Shown here piece after piece: positions 46,101-58,734 of a stretch of 64,000 nt of DNA. Numbering within the stretch: the stretch's first letter is position 1; each line of letters opens with the position of its first letter. Position numbers and translations under genes: made by a program. Origin of the DNA: Rhizodiscina lignyota (Eukaryota > Ascomycota > Dothideomycetes > Aulographales > Rhizodiscinaceae); contig ML978121.1 of NCBI GenBank assembly GCA_010015805.1, forward strand, positions 620,001 to 684,000, given 5' to 3'. The notes under the pieces were generated by a model. The model had not been told where the DNA came from. It did no database searches and saw nothing but the letters and a program-made list of their open reading frames with translations.

Positions 46101-47822
46101 ATGGCGACGACTCTCAAGAGAACCAGCTCTATGATGGAGTCACCGCCACCATCGACATCTCTCAGCAGGAGATATTCAGGAACAATTTCCATGAGCTGTT
46201 CTCGATGCCATCACATGAACTTGTTTCGCAGAATCGAATTCTTCTCCAGGTCCGGCGACCTTAACACGGAATTTCGCTGTGAGGAATGCGAATTCAGACC
46301 ATTTGTCCTTGGTCGCAGCGCAACGATAGCATCCATCATTTCGCAAGAGTCCTTACGTGGATTCAGAGGTTTCTATAGCGGCGGCCTCCGAAGGTACGAG
46401 CGCCCACAGCGCCCACGCGAGATCCCATCTTGTGTCAATCGGCAGCCTCACAACTCGGAGCATAATACTTCGCAAGGGGCCACTAGAGATGGCTCGAGGG
46501 ATGGCCCAAGTCGACTCGAATCTGAGATCAGAGTTTCAGGGGAGCGGTCTAACGATCATGCCCCTTCGAATGGAAGTGTCCCAGCCGCCGGGCCAGGAAG
46601 AAGTTCCACATCACAGAAAGGGCCATCTACCTCAGAGGGATCCACCCCAGGACAGCGACAACAAGCTGAACCGAGGCCCGATTCTACGCCTATTAACACC
46701 ACTGGCGATTTCACTTCAGCCCCACATCAAAGTCGACATATACTCCGTATCAAAAACTTCTTTCGTTTCAAGCTGGCCTTATCAAGAGGCACTGGAAATC
46801 GCAAGATGCCAGATTCACACTCGCCGTCTTCTCCCCTGTCGGGCTTAGGACGCAGATTAAGGGTTTGGCGCCCAAATCGTCGCTTGGACAATCAATCCAA
46901 CTCGACCCCGCCGGAAATGTCCTCCGTAGTGTCACTTCCAAATCCACCAAGGCTCCCGGAACTTCCATCCTTTGCTGATCCGCTTGTTGATGGGAACACA
47001 GAGAGATTTCTTCAGAGTGATACAGATGACCGTACACGGCCTCCCGAAAGTTTGGAACCTGTCGATCCCCTTGAGGCTCGTCGGGAATCTGCCAGAAAGG
47101 ACTATGCGGACACACGAAGAGATATCACCAGAAAGATGGAGCGGTGGACTTGTGACTGCGGCAGAGACTGCACTTGTCGACAGGAGTCTTCGGACCGCTG
47201 GAGCTGTCGTCGGCGCTGGTTCGCGACCTCTGAGGTCTCGAAGAGTCATCTCAGTGACGTGGAAGACGCTCCGGATGGCCAGCAAAATGACTTACTGAGC
47301 CATGTAGTCCGCGACACCAATCCATTTGGTAGTCAGTTGTCAATACCTCCTCCGTCATTCACCATCAGCGAAGGGGAGAGCGATAGACCTCGCCTTGCGC
47401 CAAATGCGAGCCAAACCTTCTCAGACACGTCGCCATCTTTGCGAACTAGCGAACACCGCGATCTCTCGGCGAGCGATTCCGCAACTGCGGTGACAGGTCG
47501 CAATTATAGCTTCGACAATCGAAGCCTTACCTTGCTCAGCACAAGTCCTCGCAATAGCGTTGCGAGCGCGGTTGAGTCTTCTTCTAGGGTGGGAATGGTT
47601 CATACGATGAACCCTTCTGCTGTCAATCGTCACAGCATACCGCGGACAGCTCTTCCATCCCACTTTCGATCATTATCAGCTATTGGTGAATCGCATCGCA
47701 CCATATCATCGCCAGGTCTGGTTCCGCACAGAGATGCTCCACAACCACCACGAGCTCCTCCGAACCTTGACGTAGAAGTTGATGGCGTTATTGGTTCGGA
47801 GCATTCTGATGTGTCTATCTAA
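46101..47822 (+). CDS. Hypothetical Ser/Arg/Pro-rich protein with Cys clusters
   Basis: Single exon of 573 residues from MATTLKRTSSMMESPPPS. Two small Cys groups are visible: CSRCHHMN with FRCEECEFRP near the N-terminus (a CxxC...CxxC arrangement that could bind zinc), and WTCDCGRDCTCRQ near the middle. Between and after these the protein is low-complexity, rich in Ser, Arg and Pro, and probably disordered (SLSRRYSGTIS, RPPESLEPVDPLEARRES). The frame stays open upstream to 46023 without an ATG, so a spliced upstream exon is possible. The family is not recognised; a nuclear or signalling scaffold would be a guess. Confidence 0.62.
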   Translation: MATTLKRTSSMMESPPPSTSLSRRYSGTISMSCSRCHHMNLFRRIEFFSRSGDLNTEFRCEECEFRPFVLGRSATIASIISQESLRGFRGFYSGGLRRYERPQRPREIPSCVNRQPHNSEHNTSQGATRDGSRDGPSRLESEIRVSGERSNDHAPSNGSVPAAGPGRSSTSQKGPSTSEGSTPGQRQQAEPRPDSTPINTTGDFTSAPHQSRHILRIKNFFRFKLALSRGTGNRKMPDSHSPSSPLSGLGRRLRVWRPNRRLDNQSNSTPPEMSSVVSLPNPPRLPELPSFADPLVDGNTERFLQSDTDDRTRPPESLEPVDPLEARRESARKDYADTRRDITRKMERWTCDCGRDCTCRQESSDRWSCRRRWFATSEVSKSHLSDVEDAPDGQQNDLLSHVVRDTNPFGSQLSIPPPSFTISEGESDRPRLAPNASQTFSDTSPSLRTSEHRDLSASDSATAVTGRNYSFDNRSLTLLSTSPRNSVASAVESSSRVGMVHTMNPSAVNRHSIPRTALPSHFRSLSAIGESHRTISSPGLVPHRDAPQPPRAPPNLDVEVDGVIGSEHSDVSI

Positions 47823-49765
47823 GAGCAGAGGTAGCACTAGGCATGATGGGAATGCGGAAAACAGTGTTGACCGTTGGGATTTTGCGTACTGTATTCACAT
47901 TGATTGATTTGTCTGCCTATCTAGACCATGACGCGAATTCTGTTATATAGAACTGCATTGTATTCACTCAAACTGCTTGTACATATCCTTCTCCAGCACT
48001 TTCCACATCGTTTAGCAATAGATGAATGCCAGAAGTTGATTATTATATACCACAAATAGCTAGAAGTCCACAGCGCAGATACAAGACGCTCGTGATATGG
48101 GGAAACGACAGTTCATTCTCGAAATATTAGGACTTGGCGAGCGACACACTTGAGTTCTCGTGAGTTCTCGTCATGGTTGTTGTGAAACTCGCAATGCTTG
48201 TTGTGGGGTCATCAACACAATGTAAAATGGAGTTAAGATAAACAGCAATGCATGCTATGGGGATGCACGGTATGGGATATGTGTAGAAGAGGCTGTACGA
48301 GGTGATAGATAGGAGATACCACAAAGCTGGAAGCTCGTCCTTCCGGTGGACAAGGCGCAGGCGCAGTCTGCTTATTGATCGATTGTCTGAAATAGAGCTC
48401 AAGAACCTTGAAGCACGTATGCGAAAACCCTCGGGTTCATATCTAACAGGCCTGATGTGGGATATCAGAACGCAGGTAGAGGTTGTGGTGGAGTGTCTGC
48501 CGTTGCTCAAAGGGCGCAAGCTTCGCGCGAGTTTCGAAAGCTCTTAAGTTAAGACTACGAACGCAAGGCGACCGGTAGCAAAGTATAACGTTCTGAGCGT
48601 TCTACTCATTGAATCTGTGCTCTTTTTCTTCCAAATCGGACATCTTTACCTTATAAAAATAGACAGATTAAGCAGTCAAGTCATTCGAGGTGTCCTGGTG
48701 GAACACTGCCTGATGGGCGCCATACTGGCGACAAACGCAGCAGCCGCTCGCATGAGGGGCCCACTCGGTTCAGAATCACGAGCGAACTGTTTTTCACACA
48801 AAGTAATAATGAACAATCGTAGGGTTATCATGTCGATTCCATTCTTCATTTGCTACACAAGAAAGACCAGCGGGCAACCTGCAAAATTCGCTCCTATGCA
48901 TTTTCCATCCAAGAGAAAAGAAACACTAAGCCCTCACCCACTTGTCCAGCCCGACCATAACCCCCTTACGGTACAGTCCTGCAGAAGACGCGGCACCCAA
49001 AGAAGGAAGAGAGAAGGGGGTTTAACATGCAGAAGGCTCGAAAGGTATTTGTTTGTACACGCGCAGCGGTATCTTCGGAGCAAAAAGCAAAATGGGGAAA
49101 GGTGCTTGCCAGCAGCTTGATCTCTCTCATCAACACAAGACTTCCGCTAGAGTACGACTTGTGGCCTGTCGCGGGATACCCGCGCGCGTGGCCAGTAGCG
49201 TCGCCTCCCTCCGTCTCTGCGATGAATGAGGAGATCATCCGCATTCCGCACCGCTTAGGAAAGAGCCACAGACGTAAGGCAAAAGAGGTGTGGAGAATAT
49301 TAGAAGGGTACTGTGACCCTTTGAGCATGGCAAAAACATAGCAAGCAGATGCCGGGAGCGAACAGAATAAACAGAAGAGGACATTCCCTAGGATGCAGCA
49401 TGCAGTTTAGAGGAAAAGTGGTATATAGTCAGAAGGCAAAGGGGAGGGCAAGGAAGAGCGCAGACGAGAAGGCCACTGTCGGAAAGTTGTTGTCTGCGCT
49501 GGTGGGGTGGGTCTACCAGCCACATGAAGGGTGGTGTTGTTCCAACTATTTGCCTCGAAAGAAAAGTCCCAGTAGAACGCCGATTATCCCATGGAAGAAG
49601 AGAAGATTCGTCCATCGGCGTGATAGAAAGGTATTAAGCTCCAGCAAATTTGACAAAGGGGATTTAATCGAACTTGAACATGCGGAAGTCGGAGAGGCGA
49701 TGAAGAGTCTTAAAAGGCTCGGCTCGGAGAGGGTATCAAAGGAGTGGTTGAGCGTTGCTGCCTTT
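47823..49765. other. Convergent intergenic 1.9 kb
   Basis: No confident gene. It lies between two convergent 3' ends, so it includes their 3' UTRs. Frames of 100-180 codons at 48.6-49.9 kb on the plus strand have basic low-complexity composition and no motif. Confidence 0.4.
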
Positions 49766-51660
49766 TCACATGTGGCCCTGCGAAAGGCTGGAAGGGTCAA
49801 TGGTGTCGAAGGAGACCATGTTGTTCATGTCCATGTGAGCGTCGTTCTGCTCATGCTCCTGCTCCATCGGAGAACGGAACGGTAGAGTCATGGTCGATTT
49901 GCCGTACATGTCTCCAAGAACCATGTGATCATCTGCGATGGCATGCTCCGGGCCCATCTGGTACATCTCAGTAGAGTCGCGACCCATGGAAGTAAGTGGA
50001 GGGGACTGGTTCGCAATGACAGGATCGCCGTGAGGAATTGGCATGGGCGATACAGACTGCGGTCCGGTAACGTGCATGTCAGGCATGGGAGACATGTAGT
50101 TAACCGGAAACTGCGGTTGGAAGTTTGGATTGGCGTTCGAAGTGATGGCCTCGGGCGGCGGACCGGATGTGAAGAACGCTGGCGTGCCGTAGTCTGATGG
50201 TGACGGCGCGGTAGTTGCAGACATGGGGTACTGACGGAAATCCATACCATAACCAGCAGAAGTGTCAATGCTGAGGTTAGGTCCGATCGGGCCAGTACCA
50301 CTGTGGTGTTGCGGCATTGGCGCGTAGATCTCCTGTTGATGTTGAGGAACAGGCGGACCAAATGGTCCAGGCGGTGGAGGGCGTTGCTGGTGGAGTTGTT
50401 GCTGGTGCATGAGGAACGAAGGCATTGGCTGACGCATCTGCGAAAAGTCCATTGCAACGGGCACAGACCGGGAACGCTGTCTCTTGTGACCCCTGCCAGG
50501 ATGGAGACCCATGGGAAACGGAGGCTCTTGAAACGCACCCATGTGCGGGTGTATCAGGTGATTGGGCTGAGAAGCGGGCCTAGCACCGATAGGCGATACT
50601 GGGGCCGAGACTGCCAACGCAGCGTTTGCGTCGAACGGATTGTGCCTATTCTGGAACGACTCGAGAGATATCAGCTTCGCCAGTTGTCCGCTCAGCACCT
50701 TCGGATGGCCACCAAGATGGTGGACGAGGATCTGCGAGGCTTGCTGATCCTCTGTAAAGTCGCCGCACTGGTAGAAACCGCCACCACCGGAAGAGTCCAT
50801 GAAGAAGTGTGGTGGACGTGTGAGCTCGACAATCAAGCCGCCAGGCTTCTGCGAAGCACCCTCGGCGTTGCTAGCTGGATCCGGGTTCTCGAGGGTGATG
50901 TTCTTGATGAACGCGAAGGGATACTCGATCTTGTATCCAGCAGAGTCATTGTTGATGTAGTACGTGACGCAGCATTTGTCGGGAGAGTAGAAGATGACCA
51001 GATCCATGGCACTCTGGCCGACGCGGCGCCACGAACCAATGCTGAGAGACCGGCAAGCGAAGTGGTGGATTACTGGAGACAGTGTTAGTTTGAAGTCATG
51101 TCAAGTACTCATGAGTCGATGTACGTACCGACTTTGGCAGAACTACTTTCAGTGTTGAGAAGCATACCGTTACCATACGCAGCCATGCCGTTCCGGGCAA
51201 GGAGTTCGCGTCCCAGGGACTTTCCAGACTCCATAGCCTGTAGCGCCAAGTACCTCCTCATCGACTCGGGGATACCATCGCAGTCCTCGCCACTCTCTAT
51301 GCTCTTCTTCGCAATGTTCTTTATTTTTGCGCGCCTGTTCTGCGTGTTTAGTAACACTTTCAGGGGACATGGTTTTGGAGATCACACATACCTATTCTGG
51401 AACCAAATTTGAACCGAACGCTCCGTCATGTTGATTTCCTGCGCAATCCTTTCGCGAACAATGGCCGTAGGTGTGGGGTTCTTGTTGAATTCCATTTCCA
51501 GCGTGATAAGCTGGTCTTGAGTTGCCCTCTGACGCTTCTGGTTCTTCTGCTGTTGCGTCAACGTACTCTTCCGAGGCGGACGACGCGAGGCAGATGAAGC
51601 AGAGGAGGGGTGGGCGCCGGAGGCCGAGGCCGCCGGCGAGGGAGTTGTGTTCATCTCCAT
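49766..51660 (-). CDS. Homeobox transcription factor
   Basis: DNA-binding regulator. Exons 51392-51660, 51129-51334 and 49766-51072 give 593 residues. The homeodomain spans about residues 40-98: [18 protein letters not shown], helix 3 [17 protein letters not shown]. The 57-nt intron splits the recognition helix within [11 protein letters not shown] conserved fungal region follows ([16 protein letters not shown], and after intron 2 [18 protein letters not shown] then [14 protein letters not shown]-like). The C-terminal half is Pro/Gln/Met/His-rich, as in activation domains ([14 protein letters not shown]). The architecture resembles fungal Pho2/pah/HTF-type homeobox factors that act in conidiation and differentiation; the exact ortholog is not assigned. 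Upstream gap is large and CT/GC-rich, as for regulated genes. Confidence 0.92.
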
Positions 51661-54450
51661 GAGAGGTAAAGAGATTGAAGGTGTTGCTCGAAACGACGGC
51701 GGATTTCCACGCGCGATTCGCGTCGGCAGGGTCGAACCAATACAAAGGTAGGTCGAAGTTGGTGAGGTCTAAAAGTGGTCGTGACGATTCGTGATCGGGA
51801 TGGCAAAGAAGGTGTGGTAAAAGTTGGCTGTGGTATCAAAGCTCGAGCTCGTTGGCAGAGCTTCGCGCGGTAAGCTTGAAAGGAGAGTATCCGCACGGCT
51901 CTGAGAAAATTCCGGCGTCGTCCAGACGGGAAGAATTGGGTGGTAAAATGCTTCGCTGTCTGCTAGCAGGAAGGCTGTCGAGGTCGGCCGAAGAAGCGAC
52001 TGTAAAGTTGAAAGGGTCGGCCTGGTCGAATTTGGGGGGTGGTGGTGTGGAAACAAAGGAAGGGACAGCGCGGTGCCAAAATGAACGTCGCGGGACCCGA
52101 AAAGGAGTGACGGGTGCACCGAAGAAGCGTGAAAGAGCGAAGAGAGAAGAGAGAGCGAGCAGAAGATGGGCTCTCGAGGCGATGGATACAAGCAAAGGAG
52201 ATGGAGTTGAGGGGGGAGGGTGCGAGAGGGCGAGGGAGTTCGGGGGAAAAGCGAGTAAGTGCAGCGAGTGGGCCGGCGACTTGCGATGGCTCCTGCGGCA
52301 AAGCGACACGCGCCCGCATCGGCCTAGCGCCCCAGCTGCCGCACGCCTAGCCCCGATGCGGCCTGGTCGCCAAGGATCATGCGTTGGAGGGAGCACAACT
52401 CTATTTCGAGCGGGCGACGATGCGCGGGAGCAGCAGAGCAGTGCTGCGCGCTGTTGAACAGTTGAAGTGCTGGACGGGCGGCACCCCGAGAGCTCTACTG
52501 TCGTCTGCCCCAGCCGTCGAAGGCCCGCTGGCCGCGATGCCTTCGTCCCGCGGCGGCCTCTCGCTCAGGAACGCTCCCCAGATAGGCACAGCTACAGCTC
52601 ACTCATCCGTCACCTTTTACCCGGTCACATCATGGCAGCACTAGCAGCGTGCACCCTCACTTGACAGCTGCCACCGCCTGCCGCCAAATCTGACGACCCG
52701 CTGCGAGTCCAGCAGACGCACCTCCCCCTCTGCTTCCCTCTCCCACCTCTCTCGCGCCCCGAATACGGTGCTGCGAGCAAGTCTGGGCGAGAGCTGTGTA
52801 CCGGCATCACCCACGCAGCGTCAGCCTTCTTCCAGGGCAGGCAGGCGGAACTTTTTTCTTTTCAGGAGAACAACCCCATCAGCAAACCCCCGTTGGCTCT
52901 TGACCCTTAGCTCCACATCGCGTCCCTCGAAGCTTGCACGCATCGCCGCTCCCCATTCGCCCAGCTCACGCGCCGGCCGTTGGGCCGACCCCAACATCGA
53001 TGCTGGCCGTGCTGCGTGCCTCTCTGTCTGACATGCCCGTCATGCAAATCTACAGGCCACATCGATTTTGTGCTAACCCGCGAACAGCGACGCTGCGCCT
53101 CCAGCTCCCTTCCAAAATGCTTCCACTGCTGTTCTGGAGCTCGCCCTGAGTTCACCTTCGACCAGATCGATAGCGTCGAAGCGCACGGCAAGAACGTGAC
53201 CCCCGTGCCAATAACGTCTCAGATATGGCCTCGCGCTCCCTCACTGCTCCGTGGTGACACACGTGTCCGCGCGCGATGCCGATTGCCAAGTGCCTGCGAC
53301 AAACTGACAGCACGCTCTGACGCGAGAGCAGGGGCCTCAAACCCTGGCTTGCTTGTTCTGCTCTGCTGCAGGTACAGCACTCGGGTTCCTGGCTAGCTGC
53401 TTGAGGCAAGCAATGCTCCGAGCGCTTCCCGCTCGCTGCTCTGGTCGGCTAGCTCGCTGGATCGTGGGAAGCTCCCACGCGCGAGAGATGTACGTGGCCT
53501 CGAAACATTTCTCGCTGCTGCGCGCATTTATTGCGCTCTGTGCCCGATGAGACGAAACTTGCTCTGCCTGTTTGAGCCTCACGGTTTGAGAGTGAGAAAC
53601 TACTAAAGCAAAGGGCGGCAGACGACCTGACGCCTTTTCGCGTCCGTTGGTTCCGGCACCCTTGGACGCTCGCGCCCTTGTCGCCTCACCCCCGTTGGCG
53701 AGGATCGCCTTCCAGCATCGCATGGTTAGGCCCTTGGTCAAATTGGCTCGAATCGAGGCGCTCGAAGCAGCCCTCAACCGCAACGCCACGCTTCCAGGGC
53801 GTGGCATATTTTGTGCGTTTGGATAAGGCTGGCGCAATGTCCGCTATCAACGCCATGCGATGCTCGATCTAGAACAACATGCTCGTATGATCGTCTGTAT
53901 AAACAACAGACATCTGACGACAGATTTGAGAACGAAAATTTATCGTACCATTATGCGGATGAGACTGCTGCTACTGAGAGACCTCCTCTATCGCCAAATA
54001 AAAATAACCTCTACAATTGTCAGGCATCTTCATCCATTTCTCACATACATGTGTGCCAATACCTGTCGTCATCGTACCATGGCCTGATGCACTCCTTCTT
54101 GGCCCCGTAATGGCCAGAGAAACAACGTCTAGCCGCTGTCTGAATAATACATATGTAGGCCTTTGTCATTGTAGCTTTATACACAGCATCCCCTGTTGGA
54201 TATGACTCTGACCCTGCAGATGCCTCCGCTCTATCCCGATCCTACCAAATACCCTAAATAGCCGTCCCGTCTGCAACAGCCGCCACAGAAGCGAAGACAG
54301 GCTCTTTACATGCAGATCAAGAGTATAGTTTCTATAGCCGATTACTATAGTTGAGCTCAGCCGCCTTCCTGGGATTCGCTGTAATGCTCCGAAGCCCCTG
54401 CAGAATCAGGAGGGGGAAACGCTCTCCTGCAGTCCTGGTTTTGCCGGGGT
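51661..54450. other. Long upstream region of homeobox gene, 2.8 kb
   Basis: The part 51.7-52.3 kb is C/T-rich on the reverse strand and is probably the 5' UTR or core promoter. 52.3-53.9 kb is GC-rich, which produces many overlapping open frames on both strands without protein motifs; I reject these as genes. 53.9-54.4 kb is AT-richer and borders the MDM10 3' end. A non-coding RNA or unrecognised small genes cannot be excluded. Confidence 0.45.
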
Positions 54451-55759
54451 CTAAGACGAATACTGCAACTCGACACCAACTGCCCTGAAGATCTGTTCCC
54501 TTCTCCTCAGATCGAAGCTGACTCCCAGGGAGAACAGCAGTTCCTTGATACGTCCTTCCCACAGCACTCCGATGCGCCAGTTCTGATCGACGCGTGTCTT
54601 GAGCACGCCTGCAACATCTGGATTCGGATCTCCGATTGTACCAGACGCAGTCTTCCACCCTGGTCGTATCAAGCGTGTGGCCCATTCAACGTCTGACTCT
54701 GCCGGGCTGGGCTGACGTCGCCGCCACAACTCCATGCCGAGTTGCAGATCCGACTCGTAGGAGTAGAAGTTGAAGTCGAAGCGAGAGCAGAGTGCGAGAT
54801 TCTGTCCTGCTTTCACAGCGTATGTGGAGGAGAGATTGCCCATTAGCGGGTTCAAAGTCACAGTCATGGTATACGGAAATCCCGTGTGCCTTGGTAACGT
54901 CGTGAATCGCACTCCTGTACTCACACCTCCAGACTTGTTCAGCAAGCCATAGTAGAGCTCTGCACCGGCGCTGAAGCGTCCGACGACCGGCTCTTGTAAC
55001 GCCTCGAGAGCAGGTGGGAGCTTGGGAGTGTGGCGCGGGTCTGGGCCAAAGTTATACAAGCCCCGTACCCCAAGAAGACCACTATCGGTGCTGTACAGAT
55101 ATTCGGTGCTGTACTTCCCATAGTCATTCTGGAGGACCGCAAGGACTGTGCCGCCATTTGCGAGAGTAGAGTCGCTCACAGCGGAGACTTTGAGCTGTCT
55201 AGTTGGACTTATCCGGCGAAGATAGAGCGCCTCGAGAGTCGATCGAGGGAGGTATAGTCGGCCATAGAGCAATGCGTCTGTACCAGCATGTCAATTTATG
55301 TGTTATACACATGGAGAGAGGCCGTGAATTTACCCCTCCTATCTGTCCGCTTGCCGCGTTGCCATGTCTCCCACCAGTAAGGATTGTCAGGAGCGCGGAG
55401 CTCTCGTGAATGTCGATACCCTCTGATCACATTCCGGAGGTCTATTTCACCACTCTTCGATGGCGCTCTCAGCTGAAGGGATGAATAAAGGTAGGATATC
55501 GAGCCGTCTACGACGCCTACGCTACCTAGAGTATACGAGGTCGCAAAGTTCGGAGCGGAGAGGGACGAAACATGTAGTCGAAGCCCACGAGGGATATCAA
55601 AGTTGAGGAGGGCTTGAATGAAAAGTCAGCATGCAATCATCTGTTCGATCAATCATACACACATTGCGCAGTAGCCGTCAAGTTGGCATAGGAGTTGTCG
55701 TGGTTCCAATGCGTCGCATTGTAGAACGCGTGCTGCACATAGTCCATGAACCCGAACAT
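54451..55759 (-). CDS. MDM10: Mitochondrial distribution and morphology protein Mdm10
   Basis: Outer-membrane beta-barrel of the ERMES ER-mitochondria tether and of the SAM complex (Tom40 assembly). Exons 55663-55759, 55334-55612 and 54451-55277 give 400 residues. [16 protein letters not shown] is the family start. After splicing come [23 protein letters not shown] and [20 protein letters not shown]. The third exon gives [56 protein letters not shown] and [37 protein letters not shown], the last being the expected C-terminal barrel strand. Introns of 50 and 56 nt keep phase. Slightly shorter than many fungal Mdm10 proteins (over 400). Divergent from MRT4, sharing a 343-bp promoter region. Confidence 0.95.
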
Positions 55760-56102
55760 GGTCTTTGCGAGCAGCACCTAGACATACTGGGCACGCATGT
55801 CAGGCCTATCACCGTGAGGCCGACATATTGTACGCCTTAAGAGGTATGCTGGGCTGTCATCTGATTCCGTTCATTTCTGTGATGCGGCTCTCGTTCAGAC
55901 ATGGTCCAAGCTCTCGCGAAAATTTGGACCCACTTAAAATTTGGACTTCAAAATTTCCCCGCGATGGTCAAATTCAGGCAAGAGTGCAATACACTCCTAC
56001 ATCAGTCAATCGCCTCACACTCCAAAGAGCCACCAGAATCCTTGGTACATCTTCGCTACCCTCCGATATTGTCCACGCAATACTTCCTTCCCTACCAGAA
56101 CA
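55760..56102. other. Divergent promoter region, MDM10 / MRT4
   Basis: Compact bidirectional upstream region. No specific factor site is claimed. Confidence 0.55.
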
Positions 56103-56818
56103 ATGCCGAAGTCGAAGCGCGCAAAGGTCGTCCACCTCTCGAAGGTGGAAAAGAAAGGCAAAGAATTGTCGCAGAAACTTTTCGATGGCGTTCGAGAAGC
56201 GGCAGATCAGTACCAATACATTTTCGTCTTCTCTGTGGAGAACATGCGGAATACATATCTCAAGAATGTTCGAGCAGAGTTCTCAGACAGCAGGTAACTA
56301 CTATGCGATTCCGACCACATCAGTCCAGGAAGTCTGACTTACTCGATCGCAGAATATTTTTCGGCAAGACCAAAGTCATGGCGAAATCCCTGGGCAGTTC
56401 TCCTGAAGACGAATATCTCCCCAATCTATCACAACTCACTCCACACATCACTGGCAACGTCGGCCTCCTCTTCACCTCGCGAGCGCCCTCCGACGTCATA
56501 CAATACTTTGCAGACTTTAGCGAGGTCGACTATGCGCGGGCGGGAGTATCAGCGACCAGAACCTTCACAATCCCAGAAGGAGTCGTCTATTCTCGCGGCG
56601 GAGAAGTACCGGTCGAAGACGACGAGCCACTGTCACATTCCTTGGAAGTGACGTTGAGGAAATGGGACATGCCTGTGCGGCTTGTCAAGGGTAAAGTGGT
56701 ACTAGACGGTGACTATACCGTGTGTAAGGAGGGGCAGGAGCTCAATAGCCATCAGACGGCATTATTGAAAATGTTCGGAGTAGCGATGGCTGAATTCCGA
56801 GTAGACCTAAAGGCGTAG
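56103..56818 (+). CDS. MRT4: Ribosome assembly factor Mrt4
   Basis: Nucleolar paralogue of ribosomal stalk protein P0 (uL10); it occupies the P0 site on pre-60S particles until P0 replaces it. Two exons (56103-56293, 56353-56818) give 218 residues. MPKSKRAKVVHLSKVEKKG is the family start, followed by YIFVFSVENMRNTYLK. The junction gives SDSRIFFGKTKVMAKSLG, then NVGLLFTSRAPSDVIQYF and YARAGVSATRTFTIPEGV. The protein ends at the uL10-like domain and lacks the acidic P0 stalk tail, as expected. Intron is 59 nt, with a CTGAC/CTTAC-like branch. Plus strand, divergent from MDM10. Confidence 0.95.
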
Positions 56819-58734
56819 GTGGCCGTTCTTCACGTTTTACCGGCGTACATATATCTAATATTGGAGCAGGTACTGGAGCGCAGCGTCCCAGGAGGTGACA
56901 GAGGTTGCAAGCAATGAGGAGGTGGAAGAGTAGACATGAACTGTGAAGCATTTGCATTGCACTGGCGTTCTGGATAAGGGCAGGGGCAAGAGCTTGTTAT
57001 GTGACATGAAAAAGCGGGGAAAAGACTTTGATGGGATGAATATATTGTGTGCTCAGTTGGGATGGCCCGCCATATCATAGCGACACCTGGATATCTATGT
57101 GATTACGCGGGCAGCAAACCATTCCCAGCGCTTCATGTTCACGAATACTATCAATGGTTCTTCAGACCGTATCGAGGACACGTGCTCGAGCTTGAAACAC
57201 GCAAGGCAGAGACTTCATTGACTTCACTAATAACACCCGCCGACATGGTATCTGCGGATCTTTCTTCCAGCGGCTACACACGGGACCAACCTTAATTCAG
57301 AGCCGTCAATACACTGCTTGGCGCTTCGCACTTCTACTATAAAAACTCATCTTCTGCCTGAAACCTTTCTCTTCTTTTCAACAACCTCGATTTATTACAC
57401 CACATCGAACACCAAATCCTCGCAACCCATATGCCACTCTCCCAGACACCTCATTACACCTGCACTTGCACTTGCACTTGCTTTTAATTTGCTACTGTTT
57501 CATTTGTGGAACTTCATTTTAGAGCAGACTGCTGACATTGGCGACTCAGACGTTCCAGCCAAACCTACCTCAATACCCAGATGAATCAACTTGGTTCGTC
57601 TACTATCTACAACCAAACCTACCTCAACACCCAGCTGAACCAACTTGGTTCGTCTACTATCTACAGCCAAAGAGCTTGTTCTTTCACTCTCGTCGAAGGC
57701 AGATATCCTCTGCAAACTATTATACCTCTTCACTGGTATGTGCTTAACAGCACCCACACAGATGAACCAATCTGATTCGTCTACTCTCTACAACTAAGGA
57801 GCTTGCTCCGTTTTACTCTCATCGAACGGAGATATTCTCCATTATCCGTCTCCACAAATGGACAGATCGTCCACAAAGCCTACTCTTCTTCTCTGCCGGA
57901 TGGAGAGATTCTCAACAGCTATTTTGTGCCTCTTTACGGAAGGGTCCGCCTCAAATTGACGCCCGAACATTTTTGGTTAAGCGATCCATTCAAATCCGCA
58001 GATCGATATACACACCATGACAAGAATGTCGACATCAAGCTTCGAACCGAAAAAATCGAAAGAGGCTTCGAGACCTTTGGTCCTCTGCGTTGTTGGCATC
58101 TCTCGTCAATGGCCCAATCCTGCCAAAGTCCCAAGCGTTGTCGCACCATCTTCGCTCTCCATCCGAACGCTTTCTCGAGGCGTCATCATCAGTCGACTCC
58201 GGTTACTGCTTCCGAATGGAAAGGTGATGGCACATCTCAACATGAATGAATGGCGCATGAGGTGAGCCACAATGTTGTTGTTGCTTAGTTATATTGCTCG
58301 TTGCATTTCTCCCCCTTCGATTCACCTCAAACTCGTCATTTATATCATGCCCTCATCACTCCCGGATACAACAACAACGGACTGCTTAAAGCCAAATAAG
58401 TAGTCGGACAAAGAGGTTGACAGGTAAGTGTGCTCCCAACCTTGAGATTGCTAACTGCCTATAGACGTAACACAGAGACGCGTTGACTACTTCTACCTTC
58501 TAATGTGAAACGACCTGACCACCACGAGAACGATTCTACGCATCCAAGGAGTGGCTTCGAGGAACCGAGCTGTATGGAAGGAGATCTAATACTGTATTGG
58601 GAACGTTATGGAGCTGTATTTACAAGTCATATTCAGGCAAATGCCGAGTCATTGCATCAATCTCAGATTTTATCGTCATATCTCTGCGTTCATGTCGTTC
58701 ATTCAAGTGAAACGTACGTCTTAAGAAACCCAAC
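56819..58734. other. Repeat-bearing region, no confirmed gene
   Basis: A TATAAAA box at 57338 and a following CT-rich stretch look like a fungal promoter. Downstream, an ATG at 57581 opens a 64-codon frame (MNQLGSSTIYNQTYLN) made of the local repeats. Other frames at 57803-58249 are uninterpretable. There may be a small or decayed gene here, but exons could not be resolved. Confidence 0.35.
57559..57843. repeat. Local tandem and dispersed repeats
   Basis: Two adjacent 54-bp units (ccaaacctacctcaa at 57559 and 57613; ggttcgtctactatctac at 57593 and 57647). A third, diverged copy of the second half begins at 57764, 127 bp after its partner at 57637, and shares gaaccaa, ttcgtctact, gagcttg and ggcagatat/cggagatat landmarks for about 80 bp. 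Confidence 0.75.

Noticed and set aside
52384-53840. Several overlapping 60-165-codon frames on both strands
   Set aside because: GC-rich sequence has few stop codons; no motifs, no consistent frame, no splice logic.
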